NCBI GenBank assembly: GCA_030645615.1 | Contig: JAUSNB010000005.1 | Coordinates: forward strand, 62,001-126,000 | DNA: 64,000 bases | From: Actinomycetota bacterium | Lineage (GTDB): Bacteria > Actinomycetota > Actinomycetes > S36-B12 | Direction: 5' to 3' | In this document: positions 1 through 8,668 of the stretch, in pieces | Layout of the letters: the number at the start of each line of letters is the position of its first letter | How positions within the stretch are numbered: the first letter of the stretch is position 1 | Program-made: the position numbers and the translations under genes | Notes under the pieces: generated by a model | What the model was told of the DNA's origin: nothing | What the model saw: the letters and a program-made list of their open reading frames with translations, nothing else | Databases searched by the model: none

Positions 1-2342
1 AGCAGCCCCACGAGCGCCCCGTACACCGCGATGACGAGCGCCTCCAGCACGACCATCGTGCGGATCTGCCGGCGCAGCGCGCCCACCGCCCGCAGCATGC
101 CGATCTCGCGGGTGCGCTCGACCACCGACAGCACGAGCGTGTTGACGATGCCGAGGACGGCGATGAGGATCGCCAGGCTCAGCAGCATGACCATGACGAG
201 CAGGATCTGGTCGACGCTGGACGTGATCTGGTCCTTGAACTGGGCCTGGCTCTGCACCTGCACCGTGGGGTAGGCGGCCAGGGCCTCCGTCAGTGCCTGC
301 TGGACCTCGTCGAGGTCGGCTCCCTCGACGGCCCGGACGTAGACGAACGAGTCCCCGATCTGCGTGCCGGCCGCCACGACCGCCGCCGCATCCACGACGT
401 AGCCGCTGAACGCGCCCGCGGGCTCGTAGATCCCGACGACCGCGAACTCCGCAGAGCCAACCGGCAGCCGGACCTCGACGGCGTCGCCGACGGCGAGCCC
501 GGCCCCCGTCGCCGTCTGGGCGTCGACCACCATCCCGTCCGTCCCGGCCTGTGCCATGGCGCCGTCGGTGAAGTCGAGGGCGACCATGTCCCCGAATGTG
601 CCAAGGTCGGCGGCGACCAGGACGGTGCCGGACCCGTCGACCTCGGCGGGCACGAGCTTGACCGCTGACACCGACGCGACGCCCGGGACCGCTGCGGCGT
701 CCAGGGCCACCTGCTCGGCGAACGGTCGCTGGGCCTGGTTGGACAGCAGGAACTCCGCGCCGATCGTCCGGTCGATGACGACGGTGATGGACGACTTGGC
801 CGACGCGGCGAAGATCGTCAGGGCCGACACGAGGGCAAGCCCGATCATGAGCGCCGACGCGGTCGCGGCCGTGCGCCGGGGCTGGCGCTCGGCGTTCTGC
901 ACGGCCAGCGAGCCGACGGTGCCGAACATGCGCGGGAAGGCGAACCCGAGCACCCGCACGAGCGGCCCGGCGATCGCCGGACTGACGACGATGGCGCCGA
1001 CCAGGGCTGCCACGACGCCGAGCCCGACCAGTTGCGAGCCGGACCCTCCACCCGCCGCCGCGCCCGCCGTCATCGCGGCGAGCCCCGCGAGCAGGAGGAT
1101 GCTCCCGCCGATCGCGCGCACGCGCAGGGAACGGGCGGGCAGTGCGACGTCGTCGCGCAGCGCGGCCATCGGCGGGATGCGCGACGCGCGCAGGGCCGGG
1201 CCGATCGCGGCGACCACGGTGACGAGGACCCCGATGAGGATGCCGACGATCACGGTGCGCGGCAGCAGGACGAGGCCCTCGGTCGGGATCTCGGCCCCGA
1301 TAGCCGCGAACAGGCCCTGCAGGGCATAGGCGACGCCGACGCCGACGACGATGCCGAGCAGTGCCCCGACGAGCCCGACGACGACAGACTCCACGACGAG
1401 CGAGCGCATCACCTGGCCCCGGGTGGCGCCGAGCGCACGCAGGAGGGCGAGCTCGCGGCTTCGCTGCGCGACGAGCATGGAGAACGTGTTGAGGATGATG
1501 AAGCTGCCGACGAACAGCGCGATGCCGGCGAACACCAGCAGGAAGATGTTGACGAACGCCAATCCCTCGGAGATGGCGGCCGCGGCCTCGTCGGCGGCCT
1601 CCTGCCCCGTGCGCACGTTCACCCCCTCCCCCACGACGGGACGGACGGCGGCCGCCAGCGCGTCCTGCGTGACACCGTCAGCCGCGACGGCGTCGATCTC
1701 CGTGAACGCGTCCTGCCCGCCGAGCAGCATTTGCTGGGCGTACGCGGTATCGAACGACGCAATGGTCGCGCCGGCGAGGTTGCCGGAGGCGCCATAGCGG
1801 AACACGCCGACCAGGGTCGCCTCGAAGGCTCCCTGCGGGCCGACCAGCGCCACCGGGTCACCGACGGCGTAGCCCGACTTCTCCGCGGACACCGAATCGA
1901 GGGCGACCTCGCCGGCTGCGACGGGCCCCCTGCCCTCGACCAGCCGGAACGGGGTGAGCTCCTCGTCGTCGTCCCAGTTGCTCCCGAACTGCGGGGCGCC
2001 CGGCGTGCCGAGGACGTTGCCGTCCGGGTCGATGATGCTCACGCCGTCGGCGAGGACCTGGCCGCCAGCCTTGGCCACCCCGTCGACCGCGCGCACTTCG
2101 TCGAGCAGGGCCGCGGGCAGCGTGGCCACCGTGCCGGCCAGCCCGCCGCCCTCGACGTCCTGCTCAGGGGTGACGACGACGTCGGACGTCGTGCCCGAGA
2201 ACAGGTTCGTGAACGTCGTGTTGAGGGTGTCGGTGAAGATCAGGGTGCCGACGACGAAGCCGACGCCGAGCACGATGGCCACGCCGGAGAGGACGAGGCG
2301 GAGCTTGTGGTGCAGCAGGCTCCGCCATGCGCTGCGCAGCAT
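1..2342 (-). CDS. FtsX/MacB-type ABC transporter permease (3' end beyond window)
   Basis: Open minus-strand frame from an ATG at 2342 that runs off the left edge of the window, giving about 780 residues of a family usually near 840. The N-terminus (MLRSAWRSLLHHKLRL then a hydrophobic stretch) is the start typical of actinobacterial FtsX-like permeases: one membrane helix, a large extracytoplasmic MacB-like domain, then FtsX membrane segments. The gene begins 4 bp after the stop of the ATPase at 2346, so the two form an operon and a MacB-like exporter. Substrate unknown; such systems export lipoproteins, peptides or drugs or act in envelope stress. The C-terminal FtsX copy is only partly visible. 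Confidence 0.85.
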   Translation of the reverse strand, partial: MLRSAWRSLLHHKLRLVLSGVAIVLGVGFVVGTLIFTDTLNTTFTNLFSGTTSDVVVTPEQDVEGGGLAGTVATLPAALLDEVRAVDGVAKAGGQVLADGVSIIDPDGNVLGTPGAPQFGSNWDDDEELTPFRLVEGRGPVAAGEVALDSVSAEKSGYAVGDPVALVGPQGAFEATLVGVFRYGASGNLAGATIASFDTAYAQQMLLGGQDAFTEIDAVAADGVTQDALAAAVRPVVGEGVNVRTGQEAADEAAAAISEGLAFVNIFLLVFAGIALFVGSFIILNTFSMLVAQRSRELALLRALGATRGQVMRSLVVESVVVGLVGALLGIVVGVGVAYALQGLFAAIGAEIPTEGLVLLPRTVIVGILIGVLVTVVAAIGPALRASRIPPMAALRDDVALPARSLRVRAIGGSILLLAGLAAMTAGAAAGGGSGSQLVGLGVVAALVGAIVVSPAIAGPLVRVLGFAFPRMFGTVGSLAVQNAERQPRRTAATASALMIGLALVSALTIFAASAKSSITVVIDRTIGAEFLLSNQAQRPFAEQVALDAAAVPGVASVSAVKLVPAEVDGSGTVLVAADLGTFGDMVALDFTDGAMAQAGTDGMVVDAQTATGAGLAVGDAVEVRLPVGSAEFAVVGIYEPAGAFSGYVVDAAAVVAAGTQIGDSFVYVRAVEGADLDEVQQALTEALAAYPTVQVQSQAQFKDQITSSVDQILLVMVMLLSLAILIAVLGIVNTLVLSVVERTREIGMLRAVGALRRQIRTMVVLEALVIAVYGALVGL

Positions 2343-2345
2343 CGG

Positions 2346-3122
2346 CTAGGACCTCCGGCCCTTGCCGTCGAAGCCCTTCATGCGGTCGAGGACGCCCTCC
2401 GCCGTCGGGTCGTCCATCGTGTCGACAATGCGCCCGTCGGCGAGGAAGATGACGTGGTCGGCGTACGAGGCGGCGGTCGGGTCATGGGTCACCATGACGA
2501 TCGTCTGCCCGAACTCGTCGACGCTGCGGCGCAGGAACGTGAGCACCTCGGCGCCCGCGCGCGAGTCGAGGTTGCCCGTGGGCTCGTCGGCGAAGACGAT
2601 CTGCGGGCGGCTGGCGAGCGCGCGCGCCGCGGCCACCCGCTGCTGCTGGCCGCCGGAGAGCTGGCTCGGCCGGTTGCGCAGCCGGTCGCGCAGCCCGATC
2701 GTGTCGATGACGCCGTCGACCCACGCCTGGTCGGGCTTGCGGCCCGCGATGTCCATGGGCAGGGTGATGTTCTCCAGCGCCGACAGGGTGGGCACGAGAT
2801 TGAACGCCTGGAAGACGAACCCCACCGCGTCGCGGCGCAGCCGGGTCAGCTCGTTGTCCTTCAGCGCGGTGAGGTCGACGTCGCCGATGTAGACGGTGCC
2901 GGTGGTGGCCGAGTCCAGGCCGGCGCACACATGCATGAGCGTGGACTTGCCCGAGCCGGACGGGCCCATGATTGCCGTGAACCGGCCGCGGTCGAAGTCG
3001 ACCGTGACGTCATCGAGCGCGGTCACGGCCGTCTCGCCCTCGCCGTACACCTTGGTCAGGCCGACCGCGCGCGCGGCGGCGCCGGTGGACGGGGCGGGGC
3101 GGTCGATGGCTGCGCTGGTCAC
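2346..3122 (-). CDS. ABC transporter ATP-binding protein (MacB/LolD type)
   Basis: Nucleotide-binding subunit of the exporter whose permease follows 4 bp downstream. Of 258 residues, Walker A (GPSGSGKST) lies at about 53-61, the Q-loop follows, the signature LSGGQQQR is near 155 and Walker B (FADEPTGNLD) near 180, the last being the signature of the LolD/MacB/FtsE subfamily. I chose the GTG at 3122 because GGGAG sits at the right distance upstream; an ATG at 3158 would add 12 residues without a good ribosome site. It powers transport by dimerising at the cytoplasmic face of the permease. Substrate is not deducible. Confidence 0.9.
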   Translation of the reverse strand: MTSAAIDRPAPSTGAAARAVGLTKVYGEGETAVTALDDVTVDFDRGRFTAIMGPSGSGKSTLMHVCAGLDSATTGTVYIGDVDLTALKDNELTRLRRDAVGFVFQAFNLVPTLSALENITLPMDIAGRKPDQAWVDGVIDTIGLRDRLRNRPSQLSGGQQQRVAAARALASRPQIVFADEPTGNLDSRAGAEVLTFLRRSVDEFGQTIVMVTHDPTAASYADHVIFLADGRIVDTMDDPTAEGVLDRMKGFDGKGRRS

Positions 3123-3204
3123 GTCGGTCTCCCGGGGGCGGCGGCACTGCGGGGGCACGCAGCGATCGCCATCCTAGGTCGGGTTGCGAGGATGCTGCGC
3201 CCAA

Positions 3205-3396
3205 CTACTCCGCTACAGCGACCACCTGATGGCTCGGCCCGGGGAACACGAGCGACTCGTGCCCGTTGTCGGCCCACCGCACGAGGTACGGCGGCCCGCC
3301 GTCCTCGCCGTGGACCTCGATGATCTCGCCGTCCCGGACATGGTCGTCCACGTGCGTGCCGTGGGCCACCAGTCGGTCACCGATGTTCGCGTGCAT
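3205..3396 (-). CDS. DUF1918 domain protein
   Basis: A 63-residue protein starting MHANIGDRLV and containing GGPPYLVRW and the ESLVFPGP ending typical of DUF1918, a small SH3-like beta-barrel family found mainly in actinomycetes. The start at 3396 is fixed by a very strong ribosome site (AAGGGAGG) 5 bp upstream; an ATG at 3420 has none. It is a single gene on its own, transcribed toward the exporter genes. Function unknown; a nucleic-acid or stress role has been guessed for the family only from its fold. Confidence 0.85.
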   Translation of the reverse strand: MHANIGDRLVAHGTHVDDHVRDGEIIEVHGEDGGPPYLVRWADNGHESLVFPGPSHQVVAVAE

Positions 3397-3474
3397 GCCG
3401 ACCTCCCTTGGTCCATTCAAGGCTAGCCCCGCAGCAGCCTCGTCGCCGGTCGGCCGGGAACGTACGATCGGCGC

Positions 3475-3921
3475 ATGACCCTTCGCATGCGCCTCGGCGC
3501 CGTCCTGGCGGTCCTCGCCGCTGTCGCAACGATCGCCGCGGCCCTTCCGTCGCCAGCTGCCGCTGTCCCGGCCAAGAAGCCCGGGCCGGTGATCGTGCGG
3601 GACCTCGGCGTGCAGGTGCGCCTCGTCCCCGGCGAGCGGATGAAGATCATCCTGCCCACCAACCGCACGACGGGCTACACGTGGCTGGCCGAGGGCGGTT
3701 GCTGCACGGCGAACGACCTGCCCATTGCCCGCGTCGGCCGTGGCAAGTACACCGAGCCGAGCACGGACCTCGTAGGGGCACCCGGCACGACCACGTGGAC
3801 GGTGGCCGCCCTGCGGCCCGGGACCACGACGATCACGATCGTGACGCGGCCGCCCGGGGCGCAGAACACGATGGAGGACGAGACGCTCGGGACCGTGACG
3901 CTCGTCGTCATGAAGCCGTAG
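3475..3921 (+). CDS. Secreted chagasin-like protease inhibitor (family I42)
   Basis: A 148-residue protein with a Sec signal peptide (positive N-terminus, hydrophobic core, cleavage near residue 30 after SPAAA). The mature part matches inhibitor family I42 (chagasin): the first binding loop is NRTTGYTW (63-70; family NPTTGY), the middle loop is the GAPGTTTW region near 102, and the third is RPPG near 127 (family RPW/RPF). These loops block papain-like cysteine proteases. It could inhibit host or competitor proteases or the cell's own secreted ones; no protease gene is adjacent. The third loop deviates from consensus, so potency is uncertain. Confidence 0.8.
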   Translation: MTLRMRLGAVLAVLAAVATIAAALPSPAAAVPAKKPGPVIVRDLGVQVRLVPGERMKIILPTNRTTGYTWLAEGGCCTANDLPIARVGRGKYTEPSTDLVGAPGTTTWTVAALRPGTTTITIVTRPPGAQNTMEDETLGTVTLVVMKP

Positions 3922-3954
3922 GGTTCCCGTCGTCGGCGCCCAGGACGGGTTGCG

Positions 3955-3989
3955 AACCTACGGAACCGTAAGTTACGGTATCGTAGGTT
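3955..3989. promoter_or_regulatory. 35-bp palindromic operator upstream of the hemolysin III-like gene
   Basis: An imperfect palindrome ending 15 bp before the start codon at 4004. Outer arms are AACCTACG and CGTAGGTT; inside are two TACGG-like dyads (TACGGAACCGTA and TACGGTATCGTA) in tandem. Paired dyads of this layout are typical of TetR-family sites. Its position means a bound protein would block translation start or promoter access. No candidate regulator is encoded next to it. Confidence 0.6.
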
Positions 3990-4003
3990 ACGTGAGGAGA
4001 TCG

Positions 4004-4645
4004 ATGGGCGAGCCGGGGGTTCCGCGCCTGCGCGGGGTGCTGCATGCGGTCGCGGCGCCGCTCGCGGTCATCGGCGGCCTCGCCCTCATCCTTGTTGCCG
4101 ACTCCCCCGCCATGCGGGTCGCGGTCGCGGTGTTCGTGGCGACGAGCGTCGCGCTCTTCGCCACGTCCGCGACGTACCACATGGGCGACTGGGCGGCCGG
4201 GACGAAGGCCTGGCTGCGCCGCGCCGACCACTCCAACATCTTCCTCATCATTGCCGGCACCTACACGCCGCTATCCCTGCTCCTGCTGCCGCCGGACCAG
4301 GCCAGGACCCTGCTCATCATCGTGTGGAGCGGCGCCATCGCGGGCCTCCTCATCGGCAACTTCTGGCCCACCGCCCCGCGCTGGGTCAACGCGCCCATCT
4401 ACCTCGCGCTCGGCTGGGCCGCCGTCTTCTACCTGCCGGGCTTCTCGTCGGCCGGGTCGATCATCCTGGGCCTCATCGTCGCCGGCGGCCTGATGTACAC
4501 CATCGGCGCCGTCGTCTACGCGACGAAGTGGCCCCAGATCAGCCAGGCGTGGTTCGGCTTCCACGAGATGTTCCACTCGTTCACGATCGCCGGGTTCACT
4601 GCCCACTTCGCCGCGGTCGCGCTCGCCCTCGTCGCCGTTGCCTGA
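4004..4645 (+). CDS. Hemolysin III / PAQR-family membrane protein
   Basis: A 213-residue seven-helix membrane protein. Family signatures are visible: SATYHM after helix 2, DHSNIFLIIAGTYTP, and the C-terminal HEMFHSFTIAG, together giving the conserved Ser/Asp/His set that binds zinc in PAQR (adiponectin receptor-like) proteins. Bacterial members were first named as hemolysins, but a hydrolase role in membrane lipid homeostasis is more likely. The ATG at 4004 has GAGGAG 5 bp upstream, so I prefer it to the ATG at 3950, which would place the coding start across the palindromic operator. Confidence 0.88.
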   Translation: MGEPGVPRLRGVLHAVAAPLAVIGGLALILVADSPAMRVAVAVFVATSVALFATSATYHMGDWAAGTKAWLRRADHSNIFLIIAGTYTPLSLLLLPPDQARTLLIIVWSGAIAGLLIGNFWPTAPRWVNAPIYLALGWAAVFYLPGFSSAGSIILGLIVAGGLMYTIGAVVYATKWPQISQAWFGFHEMFHSFTIAGFTAHFAAVALALVAVA

Positions 4646-4654
4646 GCAGGACCG

Positions 4655-5392
4655 TCAGGGCGTGATCGCCCCGCCCCGGAGCGCGTCGAGGACGGCCCCG
4701 TCGCCCGACACCTCGAGCACGTCCAGCGGACGCCTGCCCCACAGCGCGAGCAGCAGCTCCTCTGCCGTGCCGCGCAACGTCGCCGAGGGCGTCGCGTCTT
4801 TGTCTGCCAGTGCGAGGGTGATCGCGACGTCCGGGGCATCGATGACGTCCAGATGCACCGGCCCGGGAAGGGGCTGCGTACGGCCGAGCCGGACCTGGCG
4901 GGGATAGGAGACGGTGGCCACCTCGTCGACGCCGTCAGCCGCGAGGCGGGGATCCCATCGGTACTCTCCACCGCGCGCGTCCTCCGCGTCCCACAGGTGC
5001 ATCGTCGTCTCGTGCGCCTGCCGGCGGCCCCAGAACGCCACCAGGTGGGGCTCCGGGCCGAAGGTCCAGGTGGGCTGCTCCGGATCAGTGGATGCGAGCA
5101 GATCCACCAGGCCGGCCGCACCGTCGCCGGCCCATGCCAGCAACGCATCCCAGTCATCAGGCGCGGGCGGGAAGTCGGCCGGGCTCCCGGTGCTGACGAC
5201 CTGGGTGGCCCAGCGATGGACGGAGCCGACGTGGGCTACGAGGTCGGTGACCGTCCATCCGGGGCAACCGGGCACGGCAGCGTCGTGGTCGCCGGCAGCC
5301 GCCGCGTCCAGGAGTTGCCGGGCGCTGGCTTCGACGACTGCGACGAACGCGTCGTGGCGCGACCCCGACGGATCGACCGGGCCTGTCCTCAC
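4655..5392 (-). CDS. Maleylpyruvate isomerase family mycothiol-dependent protein
   Basis: A 245-residue protein of the MDMPI/DinB-like family. The N-terminal four-helix domain has CPGWTVTDLVAHVGSVHRW (metal-ligand His near 54) and the family HExxxH-like segment HETTMHLWDAEDA near 130; a C-terminal MDMPI_C domain follows. Members use mycothiol as thiol cofactor, pointing to an actinomycete. The exact substrate of this copy cannot be inferred; no gentisate-pathway genes are nearby. It converges with the hemolysin III gene, 9 bp apart. Confidence 0.85.
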   Translation of the reverse strand: MRTGPVDPSGSRHDAFVAVVEASARQLLDAAAAGDHDAAVPGCPGWTVTDLVAHVGSVHRWATQVVSTGSPADFPPAPDDWDALLAWAGDGAAGLVDLLASTDPEQPTWTFGPEPHLVAFWGRRQAHETTMHLWDAEDARGGEYRWDPRLAADGVDEVATVSYPRQVRLGRTQPLPGPVHLDVIDAPDVAITLALADKDATPSATLRGTAEELLLALWGRRPLDVLEVSGDGAVLDALRGGAITP

Positions 5393-5415
5393 GGCCGTAA
5401 CGTACTGGCACGCGG

Positions 5416-6507
5416 CTACGCCGCAGTGGATTCGAGAACTTCGAGTGCCTCTCTCCGAAGGTCAGGCGAGGCCAGGCGCCAGACTCCCCTCGCCTCCCAC
5501 ACGGGCAGGCCGTCGGCCAGGGTCGAATACGCCGATACTGCCGTGACGCGAGACCTCTCGAAGCCGAGGGGCCAGACGAGGTCGACGGCTATTTCGGCGA
5601 GCGCCGCGCGATCGCGGCTGGCCCATGACTCGAGGAGGCCCGGCACGACGAGCCTGTTCGACTTGTCCCCATTGCACTTCCCGTCGCTGCCAACCTGTTG
5701 GCCGCACCAGAAGCACCCGCTCCCTTCGGCATCGATCAGGGCCGAGCGCACGCGCCCTAGGCCTGAGCGCGCGGGGTCGAACAGGAAGGAGCGCAGGTCC
5801 GCCTCGGGCCACGCCAACGTGTTGAACGCGGCGACCAACCGCGACCATTCGACCTCGATGGCCGGCCGCAGGAGTGGCGCGCCAAGCACGAGCGCCCGAG
5901 CCACGCCGGGCCGCAGGTCCACGGTCAACGTGATGGCCCTGCTGCCGCTTACTCCCTCGCCGAACGCCGAGTCATCGAAGAGGAACGCCTCCCGCACCCC
6001 ATCGCGCGACCCGGGTCCCATGGTCTGGAGCCGGTGCAGCGGCCGCTTCGCCAACGCCTCCGCCACGGAGCGGACCGCACCTTGCCACTCCTGCGGACGT
6101 GCCAACTCGGCCTGCTCGGGGCGCCGGACAGCAGGTCCGCATTCGTCGCGAAGGCGATCCACGGCGGCAGGTATCCGGGCCGGGGCAAGTCGGCCGCTCG
6201 TCCCGCCCAGCCGATCCCCGCTTCCCTGCCGAAGGCGCGACCGTGCAGCGGGAAGGCCCGGGTACGGACGCACTTGGTCCCAATAGAGGCGGATGACTTC
6301 CGCCGCGAGCTCAGCCACGGGAATGGACATGCCTTGGGCGTCAGCAACGTGACCCCGCCTGGCGCAGCAGTTGATGAGCGCCAGCAGGACCGCTGGCTTG
6401 TAGGTCGCGGACTTCTGGCCCTGTTCGATGAGGGACAGGACGCGCTGCAGGAAGGCGACCTCGCCCGCCGACCCGTGATCTGCGGCGGGCGCAGCCACCT
6501 CACCCAC
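5416..6507 (-). CDS. HNH endonuclease family protein lacking the HNH catalytic segment
   Basis: About 363 residues. The N-terminal part (GEVAFLQRVLSLIEQGQKSATYKPAVLLALI) and the WDQVRPYPG segment match a large actinobacterial HNH family. Near residue 290 the zinc-knuckle start CFWCGQQ is followed almost at once by KCNGDKSNRL, the family's end of the HNH fold (CNNDKSD). The roughly 25 residues that normally hold the DH catalytic pair and the central Asn are missing in frame, so this copy is probably nuclease-dead. The start is uncertain: GTG 6507 or GTG 6498, both overlapping the end of the upstream acetyltransferase gene, suggesting translational coupling. Confidence 0.7.
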   Translation of the reverse strand: MGEVAAPAADHGSAGEVAFLQRVLSLIEQGQKSATYKPAVLLALINCCARRGHVADAQGMSIPVAELAAEVIRLYWDQVRPYPGLPAARSRLRQGSGDRLGGTSGRLAPARIPAAVDRLRDECGPAVRRPEQAELARPQEWQGAVRSVAEALAKRPLHRLQTMGPGSRDGVREAFLFDDSAFGEGVSGSRAITLTVDLRPGVARALVLGAPLLRPAIEVEWSRLVAAFNTLAWPEADLRSFLFDPARSGLGRVRSALIDAEGSGCFWCGQQVGSDGKCNGDKSNRLVVPGLLESWASRDRAALAEIAVDLVWPLGFERSRVTAVSAYSTLADGLPVWEARGVWRLASPDLRREALEVLESTAA

Positions 6508-7090
6508 CCGGGCGGGGTTCTGACGGAACGTTGGCCGTGACCACCCACCGGTTCTTGCCGATGAGCCGCATGCGCGTGAAGCCCTGCTGCTCGAACAGGG
6601 CGAGCGTCCCGTTGTGCAGGAACGACCCGGACACCGACCGGCCCTCGACGTCCTCGGGGTAGCTCTCCACCGTGCCGCCACCGAGCCGAGCGATCTCGTC
6701 CAGCGCACCGCCCAGCGCGGCGGAGGCGACTCCCGTGCCACGGTGGCCCTTGTCCACGAAGAAGCAGGTGATCCGCCAGTCCGGCAGGTCGACGAGCCCG
6801 ACGGCGTAGGCGCGCTGGCTCTTGATCCGCGGCAGTTCGTCCGTCGGGCCGAACTGGCACCAGCCCACGCACTCGTCCCCGTCGAAGACGAGCGCCGCGT
6901 GCGCCGTGCCGGCACGCACCCGGCCCTCCTTCGCCGCGCGGTTTCCCTCGGCCGTGCGCCCACGGCCGACGCCCTCGGGGTGGAAGCCCATGCACCAGCA
7001 GCCGCCCCAGACGCCGTTGTGCCGCTCGACCAGCCGGGCGAAGTCGGGCCAGGTGGCCTCGTCCAGCGGCGCGACCGCGTAGGTGCTCAT
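6500..7090 (-). CDS. GNAT family N-acetyltransferase
   Basis: A 196-residue acetyltransferase. It has the acetyl-CoA binding signature region ITCFFVDKGHRGTGVASAAL (R/Q-x-x-G-x-A loop) and the terminal segment ALFEQQGFTRMRLIGKNRW usual for GNATs. The N-terminal WGGCWCMGFHPEG segment is common in a group annotated as GNATs with unknown amine substrates. Start chosen at 7090 (MSTYAV) with GGGACGAG upstream; an in-frame ATG lies 4 codons earlier. It overlaps the start of the following HNH-family gene. Confidence 0.8.
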   Translation of the reverse strand: MSTYAVAPLDEATWPDFARLVERHNGVWGGCWCMGFHPEGVGRGRTAEGNRAAKEGRVRAGTAHAALVFDGDECVGWCQFGPTDELPRIKSQRAYAVGLVDLPDWRITCFFVDKGHRGTGVASAALGGALDEIARLGGGTVESYPEDVEGRSVSGSFLHNGTLALFEQQGFTRMRLIGKNRWVVTANVPSEPRPGG

Positions 7091-7128
7091 GGCTCGTCCC
7101 ATTCTCGGTGGGAGATCGCGAACGTAGC

Positions 7129-7161
7129 GCTGCGAGGCACCCGTGACGGGTGCCTCGCAGC
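7129..7161. terminator. Perfect 16-bp-stem hairpin
   Basis: GCTGCGAGGCACCCGT is followed after one base by its exact complement. It lies between the stop of the small membrane protein gene (7179) and the start of the acetyltransferase gene (7090) on the minus strand. There is no T-run, so it may be a GC-type terminator or an mRNA 3'-end stabiliser. Confidence 0.65.
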
Positions 7162-7178
7162 GATGGGAGCGGGAGTGA

Positions 7179-7397
7179 CTACTCGGTGGTCGCCGACTCC
7201 AGCCGCGCGTCGGACCGCCGCTGCGCGACGAGCGCACCGGCGAGCCCGGCAGCGCCGAAGCCCACGAGCAGGATCGGGCCGATCAGCCGGGCATCGATCG
7301 TCAGGTCGGTGTACGCGCCCACGATGAAGGCGACCGCGAAGCCGATGACGATGAGGCCGGACAGGAGCGCGAACAGGTCGATCGGATGCTTACGCAC
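7179..7397 (-). CDS. Small two-helix membrane protein
   Basis: A 72-residue protein, KHPIDLFALLSGLIVIG followed by a second hydrophobic stretch, then a charged C-terminal tail. The GTG at 7397 has GGAGG about 9 bp upstream and overlaps the end of the PspC gene by 8 bp, so it is translated as part of that operon. Such small two-helix proteins frequently accompany PspC proteins. Function unknown; a partner role in envelope-stress sensing is an inference from context. Confidence 0.7.
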   Translation of the reverse strand: MRKHPIDLFALLSGLIVIGFAVAFIVGAYTDLTIDARLIGPILLVGFGAAGLAGALVAQRRSDARLESATTE

Positions 7398-8622
7398 GGG
7401 ACACCTCCAGGTCTCCAACGTTGGTGCGAGCGGTCAGGTCGATGACAGGACCGTTGGCCGGCCCGCCGGGCATCTCGGAGACGATGGCGACGTCCTGCCC
7501 TTCCTCGCGCGGCAGGCCGTCGACCTCCAGCGCACCGAGGTCGACCTGCGCATCGACGAGCACGCGCACGTCGTCGGGGACGGTGATGTCGAGCTCGCCG
7601 ATCCCCAGGGTCACGTCGATCGGGATCGTGGTCGTGCCCGGCGGGATGACCAGGTCGCTGAGGTCGAGCCGCAGACTGCCGAGCCCGAGCTCGTACGGCG
7701 TGGTCAGCTCGGCGATCGTCGTCGGGCGCCACACCCGCTCGCCGATGCCGGCGTCGAAGCGCGCGCCGAGGTCCTGCGGCACGAGCGAGACAAGCGCCGT
7801 GGTCGCCAGGAGCGGGATGGCAAGCCACAGCAGCCAGTTGGCCCGGCCGGCTACCGTGCCGACGAGGATGCCCAGGCCGAGGATCCCCAGCGCTATCGAC
7901 AGGACGACGACGGGTGGGATGTCGGTTACCGAGGTCGCGTTCAGCATCACGAGGACGCCGACGGCGATGACGGCCAGGCTCAGCGTCGCGAGACCCAGGT
8001 AGGAGCGCGGACGAGGCGTCGGCGGGACGTACGCCGGCACCGGCGCCTGGTATCCCGGGTACTGCCCCGAGCCGCCGTAGGCGTAGGCCGTGGGCATGAC
8101 GGCGGTCGTGCCGTCCGGCGCCGGGCCGCCCTCGGGCGTGCCTGCCTCGGGGGCAGGTGCTGACGGGGCCGCGACGGCCGGCTGGCGGTTGACCAGGTAA
8201 AGGACGAGGCCGCCGGTCGCGAGCAGCAGCAGGAACGACCCTCCGCCACCCCAGCCGCCGAACGCCCAGCCGACGATGTTGGCGAAGACGATGACCGCGA
8301 CGACGACGCCGACGACGATCAGGACGGTTCGGGCAGTCGAGCCCTGTCGACGGGAGTCGGCGAAGAAGGTGTCGGCTGAGCTCGTCGAGGAGCCCTCGAC
8401 CGGGATGAACAGCCAGCCGATCGCGTACAGGAGCAGGCCGCTGCCGCCGAAGATGGCGAGCACGACGAGGATCACGCGGACGATGACCGGGTCGATGCCG
8501 AGCCAGCGGGCGAAGCCGGCGGCGACGCCGGCGATCGCCTTGCCGGACTCGGCGCGGCGCAGGGGTGGACGGGGGGCGGGGGGCAGCGGCGGAGGCGCCG
8601 CGTACTCGGTGTTCGTTGTCAT
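7390..8622 (-). CDS. PspC domain membrane protein
   Basis: A 410-residue protein. A proline-rich leader is followed by a PspC domain (KAIAGVAAGFARWLGIDPVI, about 25-85), several membrane helices, a Pro/Ala/Gly-rich cytoplasmic linker, and a C-terminal domain rich in short beta-strands (GIGELDITVPDDVRV) resembling the DUF1707/toast-rack cell-wall-active-antibiotic response fold. PspC proteins sense or transmit membrane damage. It is divergent from the histidine kinase gene that has its own PspC domain, and the shared intergenic region carries four CCCTGA repeats, so the pair is probably co-regulated. Confidence 0.88.
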   Translation of the reverse strand: MTTNTEYAAPPPLPPAPRPPLRRAESGKAIAGVAAGFARWLGIDPVIVRVILVVLAIFGGSGLLLYAIGWLFIPVEGSSTSSADTFFADSRRQGSTARTVLIVVGVVVAVIVFANIVGWAFGGWGGGGSFLLLLATGGLVLYLVNRQPAVAAPSAPAPEAGTPEGGPAPDGTTAVMPTAYAYGGSGQYPGYQAPVPAYVPPTPRPRSYLGLATLSLAVIAVGVLVMLNATSVTDIPPVVVLSIALGILGLGILVGTVAGRANWLLWLAIPLLATTALVSLVPQDLGARFDAGIGERVWRPTTIAELTTPYELGLGSLRLDLSDLVIPPGTTTIPIDVTLGIGELDITVPDDVRVLVDAQVDLGALEVDGLPREEGQDVAIVSEMPGGPANGPVIDLTARTNVGDLEVSRA

Positions 8623-8668
8623 GGCTCCACCATCGTGCCCGCAGGAGGCTCCGCGCATCGGGGAGCAA

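Noticed and set aside
1032-3323. A 763-codon open frame on the plus strand opposite the ABC exporter genes
   Set aside because: It is antisense to a clear permease/ATPase pair; its composition (Asp/Arg/Glu/Gly-rich, no domain) is the usual shadow of GC-rich coding DNA.
3948-3960. GGTTGCGAACC at 3.95 kb as a further cassette-repeat copy
   Set aside because: Only this 11-mer matches; none of the other repeat blocks is nearby, so it is coincidence.
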